Positions 1-5,794 of a stretch of DNA of 10,653 bases are shown one piece after another. The first letter of the stretch is position 1. Every line of letters begins with the position of its first letter. A model generated the notes under the pieces. It was not told where the DNA came from. It did no database searches and saw nothing but the letters and a program-made list of their open reading frames with translations. A program made the translations under genes and the position numbers. Where the stretch lies: positions 1 to 10,653 of the forward strand of contig JAOZPO010000036.1 in assembly GCA_029932715.1 (NCBI GenBank). The letters are read 5' to 3'. The DNA is from Halobacteria archaeon (GTDB taxonomy: Archaea > Halobacteriota > Syntropharchaeia > Alkanophagales > Methanospirareceae).

Positions 1-999
1 GAAAACTGGACCAGGATGCTGGATGGTGTTTACGAAGAGAAGGAAGCGGTGCTGCGTATAAAAACTGATATAGCGGCTAAAGACCCTGCGTTAAGAGATT
101 GGGTCGCATTCCGGATTATAAAGAAGGATCATCCGCGAGTCGGCAGAAGATACGTGCTATGGCCGAATCTGGATTTTGAATCTGCAATAGAAGACCACTT
201 GCTTGGCATAACGCATATAATACGTGGAAAAGACCTGATGAAATCGGAGAAGCGGCAGCAGTTCTTATACGATCATTTCGGCTGGCAATATCCGGTAACA
301 CTGCACTGGGGTAAGATAAAGGTACAGGAGTTCGGTAAATTTAGCACTTCTGAACTCAAGAGAAGAATAAAAAAGGGAGAATACGAAGGCTGGGACGATC
401 CCCGACTACCAACGCTAAAAGCACTGCGTAGAAGAGGATTCCACCCGGAAGCGATTCGTAAGTTCTTTATCTCTATCGGTATAACGCAAACGGACATCGC
501 GGTGAGCATGAAGAACCTGTATGCAGAGAACAGGAAGATGGTGGATGCACTCGCATCACGGTATTTCTTTGTGCATAAACCAGAAGAAATGCGTCTGCGT
601 GATGGCGATTCTTTTGTGGCACAGGCATTGAAGCATCCTTCGGGTTCGGATTACCGAGAGATAAGAACCGGTAGCACTGTTTACATAACAGGCGGGGATT
701 ATGCTAAGCTAAAAGTAGGCGAGAAGATAAGACTGAAATATCTACGCACGGTAGAAATAGAAAGTATTGACCCGTTAGTGGCTAAGGTTATAGATATGGA
801 CTCAAAAGTACCTGTTATCCACTGGGCACCAGGGAATGGCATAAATGTTACGGTGAAGAAGCCAGGAGGAATAGATAAAGGCATAGGCGAGCCTTTGATT
901 GGCTCTGAACTCGGGAATGTGGTGCAGTTTGAACGATACGGGTTCGTCAGGATTGATTCGGTTGTGAGCGAGGAAGTAGTAGCGTATTTTACGCATTAG
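1..999 (+). CDS. gltX: Glutamyl-tRNA synthetase, archaeal type (5' partial)
   Basis: Class Ib aminoacyl-tRNA synthetase that charges tRNA(Glu) in the cytoplasm; in archaea lacking GlnRS it also charges tRNA(Gln) for the amidotransferase route. The frame is open from base 1 (ENWTR before the first ATG at 16), so the window starts inside the gene and the ATG at 16 is internal. About 332 residues are present of roughly 560 expected; the HIGH-motif half of the Rossmann domain lies upstream. Visible landmarks, numbered from the ATG at 16: VLRIKTDI then RDWVAFRI (13-34), the KMSKS-equivalent loop in KFSTSELKRR (107-116), and GWDDPRLPTLKALRRRGF (124-141), a hallmark of GluRS/GlnRS. The remainder is the beta-barrel anticodon-binding region. 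It ends TAG at 997-999, only 24 bases before the convergent hisA stop, with no clear terminator. No oddities seen in the visible part. Confidence 0.95.
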   Translation, partial: ENWTRMLDGVYEEKEAVLRIKTDIAAKDPALRDWVAFRIIKKDHPRVGRRYVLWPNLDFESAIEDHLLGITHIIRGKDLMKSEKRQQFLYDHFGWQYPVTLHWGKIKVQEFGKFSTSELKRRIKKGEYEGWDDPRLPTLKALRRRGFHPEAIRKFFISIGITQTDIAVSMKNLYAENRKMVDALASRYFFVHKPEEMRLRDGDSFVAQALKHPSGSDYREIRTGSTVYITGGDYAKLKVGEKIRLKYLRTVEIESIDPLVAKVIDMDSKVPVIHWAPGNGINVTVKKPGGIDKGIGEPLIGSELGNVVQFERYGFVRIDSVVSEEVVAYFTH

Positions 1000-1023
1000 G
1001 TTCCAACCAATTACGAGAATCAG

Positions 1024-1752
1024 TCAAGATTTTACGAGCTTAAAATTTATTTTACCCTTATACAATGCGCTACCTAACACGACTCCACTTGCTCCTACCT
1101 CTTTTATCCACTTCACGTCCTCTGCACTACTTACTCCACCTGCTATCACCACAGGAACGCTTGCAGCCCCAACAAACTCCTCTATGATCTCTCTCTCCAC
1201 TCCGCCCATCAAACCTTCAACGTCTATGTTCGTGAACAGCAGACTGCCTGCACCCATCTCTTCTACCTTCTTCGCCGCAGCCTTCGCCTCTATTCCTGTT
1301 ACTTCTCGCCATCCATCTATCGCCACTTTTCCACCTCTTGCGTCCAGTGCGACCATAACGCGCTCAGAAGAGAACACATCTGCCACTGTTTCTATAAGCT
1401 GCGGAGATTTCAATGCGGCAGTACCAAATATTACTCTATCCACACCTATCTCAAGGAGCTTTACCGCGGCTTCGTAAGTCCTGATTCCTCCACCTACCTG
1501 AATCTTTGCTTCCCCTTTTACACCCTCTGATTCTGTTATCTCTTTAATCACGCTAAAATTGCCCTGCTCCTTCATGAACGCGCCATCCAGGTCTATTATG
1601 TGCAATCTTTTTGCACCCTGAACAACCCATTCTCGCGCTATCGCCACCGGATTCTCAGCAGAGAATATCACCGCATCCTGCTTACCCTGCCGTAATTGAA
1701 CGCAGTTACCCCCTTTCAAATCTACCGCAGGTATAACTTCAAATCCCGACAT
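1024..1752 (-). CDS. hisA: HisA, phosphoribosylformimino-AICAR-P isomerase
   Basis: Fourth step of histidine synthesis: Amadori isomerisation of ProFAR to PRFAR in the cytoplasm, the substrate of HisF/HisH. The 242 residues are the usual length of a complete (beta/alpha)8 HisA. Seen: catalytic acid D11 in IPAVDLKGG, the second catalytic D137 in VALDARGG, W148 in DGWRE, and the two phosphate-binding half-barrel loops GGGIRT (87-92) and AGGVSS (204-209), followed by LGSALYKG (226-233). The repeated half-barrel pattern also fits HisF, but GWRE and LFTNIDVEG (172-180) favour HisA, the latter in a form I associate with archaeal HisA. The ATG at 1752 is chosen because a TATA box lies about 24-34 bases upstream, leaving almost no leader. 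No other his gene is in the window, so the gene stands alone here, convergent with gltX and divergent from the prenyl synthase. Its product pathway releases AICAR, the substrate of PurP at the right edge. Confidence 0.95.
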   Translation of the reverse strand: MSGFEVIPAVDLKGGNCVQLRQGKQDAVIFSAENPVAIAREWVVQGAKRLHIIDLDGAFMKEQGNFSVIKEITESEGVKGEAKIQVGGGIRTYEAAVKLLEIGVDRVIFGTAALKSPQLIETVADVFSSERVMVALDARGGKVAIDGWREVTGIEAKAAAKKVEEMGAGSLLFTNIDVEGLMGGVEREIIEEFVGAASVPVVIAGGVSSAEDVKWIKEVGASGVVLGSALYKGKINFKLVKS

Positions 1753-1775
1753 CGTAGTTTGAGGGTATGTGTGCG

Positions 1776-1786
1776 TATATAAAAAA
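1776..1786 (-). promoter_or_regulatory. TATA box of hisA
   Basis: Read on the minus strand this is TTTTTTATATA, an archaeal TATA-box match. Its centre is about 29 bases before the hisA ATG, so transcription should begin within a few bases of the start codon (leaderless or nearly so). No Shine-Dalgarno sequence precedes the ATG, which agrees. It lies back to back with the prenyl synthase promoter in the 86-base divergent gap. Confidence 0.6.
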
Positions 1787-1810
1787 GTAGGTAGGCAAAG
1801 AGGGGGTGTG

Positions 1811-1819
1811 TTTTTATAA
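1811..1819 (+). promoter_or_regulatory. TATA box of the isoprenyl diphosphate synthase
   Basis: TTTTTATAA about 20-28 bases before the ATG at 1839. The longest open frame begins at a GTG at 1806, but that would put the TATA box inside the coding sequence; the box therefore argues for starting at 1839 or 1845 from a leaderless transcript. A second TATA-like stretch, TTTATAT at 1825-1831, is too close to either ATG. Confidence 0.55.
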
Positions 1820-1838
1820 CGCGATTTATATCTATGGA

Positions 1839-2861
1839 ATGGAGATGAGGGAAGAGCAGTTTCTTGAGGAAGTGCAGTATTTCAACAGCCAGCTATCAGC
1901 GGTTATCGGGCAAAAAATAAAGTGTGAAAGCAATAAAATCTTAGCCGATGCGCTGAATTACATAAGAGATACGGGGGGGAAGAGACTTCGCCCTATCATC
2001 TGTATTCTATCCGCGGAAGCAGTTGGCGGCTCACGTGATAAAGCCGTGTCCACCGCAATAGCAATTGAATTACTCCATAACGCTACTCTGGTTCATGATG
2101 ACGTAATAGACGAGAATTACGTACGCAGGAAGAATCTATCTAATCCCGCGAGATATGGCGAAAAGCGGGCAATAGTTATTGGAGACCTCCTGCTTGGGCT
2201 TTCTTGTGAGATGCTGGGGCGCTGTGGCGAGCCGGAAGTCATGAGATTGGTTACCCGTGCTATCTCTGATATCGCTATGGGGCAGTATCTGGAGTTTACG
2301 TTACGGTTACGGGATTTAACGGAGGCGACAGAGCAGTTATACATGGAAATAGCGGAGCTGAAAACCGCATCTGCATTTATGGCAAGTGCCGAAGCGGGGG
2401 CGATACTCGGCTGTGGTAGCGAAATAGAAAGCGAAAATCTCCGTAATTATGGTAAAAGCCTGGGTATAGCATACCAGATTCAAGATGACGTTTTAGACAT
2501 CTGCGGTGACCCTGAGAAGACGGGCAAATCAGTGGGATTAGACATAAAAAATGGAGAGCGAACGATTCTTGTGATTCACGCATTGAACAATTCGAGCCAG
2601 GCAGAGAAGGCGTATGTAGAAGAAATCCTGATGAAGAAGAGGGAAGCCGGTAGTTCCGAGATTGATAGGGTAAGGGGGATATTAATAAATTCGCACGCGA
2701 TTAACTATGCAATTACGCTATCCAATGAGCTTGTACAGGGTGCGAAGAATAGTATAGAAGGACTTGAGAATACAGAAGCAAAGCGGAAACTGCAGCTCAT
2801 TGCGGATTTAGCTGCGCAGAGAATAGAAGAGCAGGCTCAGGACACATTTATAGATAGATAA
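1839..2861 (+). CDS. idsA: Trans-isoprenyl diphosphate synthase (IdsA/GGPP synthase family)
   Basis: Head-to-tail prenyltransferase that extends allylic diphosphates with IPP; in archaea it normally supplies GGPP for ether lipids. Numbered from the ATG at 1839 (340 residues): GGKRLRP (46-52), first aspartate-rich motif DDVID (87-91), RRK (96-98), GQYLEF (148-153), K175 in ELKTASAF, second aspartate-rich motif DDVLD (216-220) and GLDIKNGERT (233-242). All catalytic elements are present and the length is near the family norm. The in-frame GTG at 1806 is rejected because it overlaps the TATA box; ATG 1845 is an equally good alternative. Two departures: the Gly usual after RR in RRGxP is Lys, and the residue five before the first motif is Ala (82), where many archaeal C20 synthases carry a bulky aromatic. 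Known structure-function work ties a small residue there to longer products, so a C25-C40 chain (for example a quinone or phenazine tail) is possible; this is inference. Class is sure, chain length is not. Confidence 0.92.
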   Translation: MEMREEQFLEEVQYFNSQLSAVIGQKIKCESNKILADALNYIRDTGGKRLRPIICILSAEAVGGSRDKAVSTAIAIELLHNATLVHDDVIDENYVRRKNLSNPARYGEKRAIVIGDLLLGLSCEMLGRCGEPEVMRLVTRAISDIAMGQYLEFTLRLRDLTEATEQLYMEIAELKTASAFMASAEAGAILGCGSEIESENLRNYGKSLGIAYQIQDDVLDICGDPEKTGKSVGLDIKNGERTILVIHALNNSSQAEKAYVEEILMKKREAGSSEIDRVRGILINSHAINYAITLSNELVQGAKNSIEGLENTEAKRKLQLIADLAAQRIEEQAQDTFIDR

Positions 2862-2886
2862 TGAAACAGGCGCAGTGCCCATTTGC

Positions 2887-2915
2887 AACTGTACATTTAA
2901 CGAATTCGTACAGTT
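2887..2915. repeat. Inverted repeat AACTGTAC / GTACAGTT
   Basis: Perfect 8-base arms at 2887-2894 and 2908-2915 with a 13-base spacer that contains GAATTC. Imperfect direct copies of CGCAGTGCCCATTT flank it (about 2871-2884 and 2920-2934). It begins 25 bases after the synthase stop codon. It could be an mRNA hairpin at the 3' end or a protein-binding site; the sequence does not decide. Confidence 0.5.
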
Positions 2916-2949
2916 TACGCGAGTGCACCCATTTATTTACGTAACGCAA

Positions 2950-3014
2950 AAGGAAGCGCGTGATACAGGCTCATCATATATCTGCTTTCGCTTTCTTAAT
3001 TTTTTTTTTTTTTT
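2950..3014 (+). terminator. Hairpin plus T15 terminator after the prenyl synthase
   Basis: AAGGAAGCG (2950-2958) pairs with CGCTTTCTT (2989-2997) over nine pairs with one G-U wobble and a 30-base loop, followed after AAT by an unbroken run of 15 T (3000-3014). Archaeal transcription stops at T-runs even without a hairpin, so the T-run alone would suffice. It is the strongest terminator in the window. Confidence 0.65.
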
Positions 3015-3065
3015 GATCTTTTCATTTTTGTTTCAATATCTGTAATTTTAGTTTATAATACATAC

Positions 3066-3143
3066 AGAAATAGCCGTTATATGCTGCTGTATGCTCTAAC
3101 GAGTACTTATAAAGTTGTTAATCTTAGAAATAGCTGCTGTATG
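3066..3143 (+). repeat. Direct repeats flanking the promoter of the PEF-CTERM gene
   Basis: GCTGCTGTATG occurs at 3083-3093 and 3133-3143, exactly 50 bases apart, and AGAAATAGC at 3066-3074 and 3126-3134. In the second copy the two blocks overlap; in the first they are separated by eight bases. CATACAG at 3061-3067 is the inverse of the CTGTATG part, so the site also forms an inverted repeat with 3087-3093. The best TATA box of the region lies between the copies, which is the layout of paired operators. Confidence 0.45.
3106..3114 (+). promoter_or_regulatory. TATA box of the PEF-CTERM protein gene
   Basis: CTTATAAAG is a good archaeal TATA box. Transcription would begin near 3138-3142, inside the second copy of the direct repeat, leaving a leader of about 60 bases that includes the Shine-Dalgarno sequence. 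TATATAT at 3170-3175 is an alternative but would start transcription too near the ATG to include that site. Confidence 0.45.
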
Positions 3144-3180
3144 GAAAGCTTTAAGTAATATGAACGCGTATATATGAGAT

Positions 3181-3186
3181 AGGAGG
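3181..3186 (+). promoter_or_regulatory. Shine-Dalgarno sequence of the PEF-CTERM gene
   Basis: AGGAGG, a full match to the 3' end of 16S rRNA, but 16 bases before the ATG at 3203, longer than the usual 5-10. No other in-frame start lies closer, and the signal peptide begins at this ATG, so the start is kept. Confidence 0.5.
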
Positions 3187-3202
3187 CGCAAAAAACAAAA
3201 AA

Positions 3203-4096
3203 ATGAAATGCAAAAGAAGTGTAATAAGTCTGTCGCTGACCGCGGTAATACTGGCGATAATGATGGTGCCTGCAATGGCTACACCACCATCAGGAGGATA
3301 CCAAATAGACGGTAACTTGAGTGATTGGGGTGTTAACCCCGGTTCTGACTGGAACTCGGAAACAGCGAAGAAGCAGGTAGAGGAAAACTATCCCGGGAGT
3401 GGAGATAATCCTGGGGACGAACGATGCGATATAGAAGCAATGTATATAGATGAGGATGAAAACGGTCCGTGGGTCTATTTCGCTATTGTAACATCGACAC
3501 CAGAAGACGGTTTTCCACACCCATATGCCCCGTCTGACCCAAAAAAGTGGATTATACCGGGTGATTTAGCTTTGGATTTGAGTTCCCCCACAGACGGTTG
3601 GTTGAACACTGAAGATCCAAGTGGAAGATATGGTTTTGAATACGGTGTAAAACTGACAAGTCATAACTATACTGATGTTGGAAAAGGAACGCCTGTTCAG
3701 GGACACATAGGATCCGTTTTCAAAGATCCTGTTTGGGTAAAGATAACCACTTACCATGCTCAAAACAACGCGAAATTTACTAACATGGTCCAAGGTAGTG
3801 GTAGGTCAGTGCTAATATGGGAAGCCACAGGCGCTGATATTGCTTATGTAGAGGATGATTGGGAGGACGAGGGTTATGCTAATTACGTAATAGAGATGAG
3901 GATACCCAAGAGCGCATTAGGAATATCAGATCAAGGTGGCTTGCTTAAGTTGCTGGCTACACAGAGCTGTACAAATGACATAATAGTAACGAGCTTTGAC
4001 TATACACCAATCCCGGAATTCGCAACAATCGTAATACCACTGGTTATGACCCTCGGTCTATTTTATTACTACCGGAGGAAGCGGCGTAGAGAATAG
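3203..4096 (+). CDS. Secreted PEF-CTERM protein with CBM9/DOMON-like domain
   Basis: Cell-surface protein of unknown function, 297 residues. Residues 1-26 form a signal peptide: basic MKCKR, a hydrophobic stretch (7-25), and AMA (24-26) before the likely cut. The C-terminus is a tripartite sorting signal: PIPEF (269-273), hydrophobic segment (274-290) and the basic tail RRKRRR (291-296). This is the PEF-CTERM type, which established work assigns to a dedicated archaeosortase that cuts near the motif and transfers the protein to a surface anchor. The body opens with YQIDGNLSDWG (33-43), then DIEAMYID (76-83), VYFAIVT (91-97), GDLALDL (120-126) and YGFEYGVKL (143-151), a beta-strand pattern like the CBM9/DOMON-like sandwich of binding modules; I assign that fold with moderate confidence. 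NYT (155-157) is a possible N-glycosylation site. No catalytic motif is seen. The archaeosortase is not in the window. A strong Shine-Dalgarno sequence sets it apart from its leaderless neighbours. Confidence 0.8.
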   Translation: MKCKRSVISLSLTAVILAIMMVPAMATPPSGGYQIDGNLSDWGVNPGSDWNSETAKKQVEENYPGSGDNPGDERCDIEAMYIDEDENGPWVYFAIVTSTPEDGFPHPYAPSDPKKWIIPGDLALDLSSPTDGWLNTEDPSGRYGFEYGVKLTSHNYTDVGKGTPVQGHIGSVFKDPVWVKITTYHAQNNAKFTNMVQGSGRSVLIWEATGADIAYVEDDWEDEGYANYVIEMRIPKSALGISDQGGLLKLLATQSCTNDIIVTSFDYTPIPEFATIVIPLVMTLGLFYYYRRKRRRE

Positions 4097-4114
4097 AGAA
4101 TAGGTGGCAGATAA

Positions 4115-4141
4115 ATTTTTGTAGCCCCTTTTTTATTTTTT
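4115..4141 (+). terminator. T-rich terminator after the PEF-CTERM gene
   Basis: Two T-rich blocks, TTTTTG (4116-4121) and TTTTTTATTTTTT (4129-4141), separated by TAGCCCC, 19-45 bases after the stop codon. No hairpin of note. Typical archaeal oligo-T termination. Confidence 0.5.
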
Positions 4142-4261
4142 AGCTGATAAGACAGTAGGAATCGTGTGAACTGGAGGGCAAGTAGAGCTGGTAGGTGTTG
4201 TTTGTGGATATTGATAGAATAAATACATAGGTTTTAAATAAATCCGTAGTTTGAGACTTGC

Positions 4262-4270
4262 TATAAATTA
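4262..4270 (+). promoter_or_regulatory. TATA box of the amidohydrolase gene
   Basis: TATAAATTA, 39-47 bases before the ATG at 4309, giving a leader of about 15-20 bases without a clear Shine-Dalgarno sequence. TTTTAAATA at 4232-4240 is a weaker alternative. Confidence 0.4.
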
Positions 4271-4308
4271 TATCTTTACGTTTCTACTCATGTTGTTGTA
4301 TAAGCGGT

Positions 4309-5397
4309 ATGAAAAGCAAAGAACTAACGCTTTCCGGGACTTTCGTATATGGCAATGACTTTGAAGAGAGGGAGGGTCATATAGTAATAGAACGGGGTAA
4401 GATAAAAGAAATAGGTACGGATAGAACAGAATCCGGTTTAAAAGGTATTATAATTCCCGCTTTCGTTAATGCACATACGCATGTTGGCGATTCGATAGCA
4501 AAAGAGCCTGATTTTATGCCATTGGATAAATTAGTAGGTCCAGGCGGGTTCAAACAGAAAGTATTAGCGGAAACGCCACACAAAATGCTGGTTTCTGGAA
4601 TGAAGAATACAATTGAGGACATTTTTTATTCGGGTACGCAGATGTTTGCGGATTTCCGTGAAGGTGGTGTTACGGGTGCGAAAGCGTTGAAAGAGGCATT
4701 TAACTTGGTGCAGGAGAGTTTAAGTATGCGGATTCTTGGTAGAACAGGTAACAATAGTCATGGAGACATTAACTCACTTCTTGACCTGGTGGATGGAATA
4801 GGGGTAAGCAGTGTTGCGAACCATAAACGTGAATATCTGGCGTTCTTAGCAGAAGAGGCGAAGAGTAGAGGTAAAAAGCTCGCTATCCATGCCGGCGAGA
4901 GAAATGTGGCAGATATAAAAGGAGCAATAGAACTTGAACCTGATTTCATTGTGCATCTTATAAAAGCAACGCGGGACGATTTCCGGCAGATGTGTGATAG
5001 TAATATAGGCGCTGTTGTTTGCGTGCGCTCAAATCTGGTGACCGGGATGGGGCTGCCCCCGTTACGTCAGATGCTTGAGTCGGGATTGACCGTGGGTGCT
5101 GGTACCGATAACGTAATGCTCAACTCACCTAACATATTCTCTGAGATGGAATTCATATCGAAGATATTCCGAATTGAAGCGAAGGAGGTGCTGAAGATGT
5201 GTACATGGAATGGCGCAAAGGTGTTGGCGGACGAGGGAATTGGCACGATAGAAGAGGGTAAGACTGCGAATTTGCTCGTTATCAGTACTGATACAGCGAA
5301 TATGAGGAATGTCAGGAACCCGATAAAGGCTGTGGTGAGACGCGCGACACGAAATGACATAGCGGCGATAGTGTATGAAGGGGAAGTAAAGAGGTAA
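4309..5397 (+). CDS. Amidohydrolase superfamily protein (COG0402-like)
   Basis: Cytoplasmic metal-dependent hydrolase or deaminase with a TIM-barrel fold, 362 residues. The metal set is complete: H56 and H58 in NAHTHVGD, H194 with E197 in AIHAGER, H216 in IVHL, and D267 in GAGTDN. The N-terminal strands (1-50) and the C-terminal IGTIEEGKTANLLVIS (311-326) form the small beta-sandwich that pairs with the barrel. The HxxE motif and TDN are what one sees in deaminases of adenosine derivatives, guanine or cytosine, but the protein is some 60 residues shorter than the archaeal 5'-deoxyadenosine/MTA/SAH deaminases (about 420), so I do not assign a substrate. It has its own promoter and no obvious operon partner; the only downstream neighbour on the strand is a broken small gene, so context gives no clue to the substrate. 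Start at ATG 4309, the first in frame and just upstream of the family N-terminus. Confidence 0.85.
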   Translation: MKSKELTLSGTFVYGNDFEEREGHIVIERGKIKEIGTDRTESGLKGIIIPAFVNAHTHVGDSIAKEPDFMPLDKLVGPGGFKQKVLAETPHKMLVSGMKNTIEDIFYSGTQMFADFREGGVTGAKALKEAFNLVQESLSMRILGRTGNNSHGDINSLLDLVDGIGVSSVANHKREYLAFLAEEAKSRGKKLAIHAGERNVADIKGAIELEPDFIVHLIKATRDDFRQMCDSNIGAVVCVRSNLVTGMGLPPLRQMLESGLTVGAGTDNVMLNSPNIFSEMEFISKIFRIEAKEVLKMCTWNGAKVLADEGIGTIEEGKTANLLVISTDTANMRNVRNPIKAVVRRATRNDIAAIVYEGEVKR

Positions 5398-5407
5398 TTA
5401 GATTTAA

Positions 5408-5675
5408 AGCGAAGCAATAAATAAGGAATTAAAAGTTGACATTCGGAAAATAGGAGAGAAAGGGCGGGAACTCTTCAAAAAGATTTCCGAAGAGCTGGAG
5501 AGTGATTATTTGGGTAAGTTCGTGGCGATTGAAGTGGATAGCGGTGATTACTTCATTGGGGATACCAGTGTTGAAGCAAATAAGTAAGTATCAGGGCAAG
5601 GTATTTTATCTGGGAAGATCTGGTTTTCATGCAAATGAGCGGTACCCCCTATCAAGCAAAGAAATATTTAAGTAA
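5408..5675 (+). pseudogene. Small conserved protein, no start codon, frameshifted
   Basis: Two frames together make one small soluble protein. The first (5408-5587) reads SEAINKELKVDI, then RKIGEKGRELFKKISEELES, YLGKFVAIEVDSGDYFIGDT, SVEANK and a stop. The second, offset by one base, continues KYQGKVFYLGRSGFHANERY (5586-5645) and stays open to a TAA at 5673. Removing one A from the AAA at 5578-5580 joins them as GDTSVEAISKYQGKVFYL. The pattern (charged helix, then GKFVAIE, SGDYFIGDT and a KVFYLxRxG strand) resembles a class of small archaeal and cyanobacterial hypothetical proteins related to DUF5678; that likeness is from memory. No ATG, GTG or TTG lies between the upstream in-frame stop (5405) and the conserved part, so the 5' end is damaged too, unless ATA or ATT is used. 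No promoter of its own is clear; it begins about 10 bases after the amidohydrolase stop and may have been its operon partner. Confidence 0.6.
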
Positions 5676-5699
5676 CCTCCGGCCATCTCCGAAAGTCAA

Positions 5700-5708
5700 G
5701 TTATAAGG
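5700..5708 (+). promoter_or_regulatory. Possible TATA box of trkH
   Basis: GTTATAAGG, giving a start near 5732 and a leader of about 30-60 bases depending on the start codon. CTTAAAAAAA at 5741-5750 is an alternative that would give a near-leaderless message for the GTG at 5795. A small near-palindrome, CTATCAGGATAG (5717-5728), lies between them. Confidence 0.3.
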
Positions 5709-5794
5709 CATGTTTCCTATCAGGATAGCAACAACAGAAACTTAAAAAAAAGAAATGGTTTGTGCTAAAAGAAGAAAGAGGGGGGGATGAGAAA

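Larger units (their letters stand above)
2862..3202. other. Intergenic region, 341 bases, AT-rich
   Basis: No convincing gene. It holds, in order, an inverted repeat (2887-2915), a hairpin plus T15 terminator (2950-3014), a very AT-rich stretch (3015-3060), direct repeats around a promoter (3066-3143) and a Shine-Dalgarno sequence (3181-3186). A 27-codon frame begins in the synthase stop codon (TAATG at 2859-2863) and ends at 2944; it resembles nothing I know. Confidence 0.7.

Noticed and set aside
1184..1477. Plus-strand frame of 97 codons inside hisA
   Set aside because: It is Ser/Thr/Pro-rich low-complexity antisense of a gene with full catalytic motifs.
2861..2944. 27-codon gene translationally coupled to idsA
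   Set aside because: There is no recognisable motif, and the frame spans the inverted repeat; chance frames of this length are common. Kept only as a finding.
3000..3060. T15 and AT-rich stretch as a possible replication origin
   Set aside because: There are no origin-recognition-box-like repeats and no cdc6/orc1 gene nearby; a terminator explains the T-run.
5578..5588. Programmed ribosomal frameshifting in the small broken gene
   Set aside because: AAATAAGTAA lacks a convincing slippery heptamer with downstream structure, and the missing start codon points to decay or sequence error.
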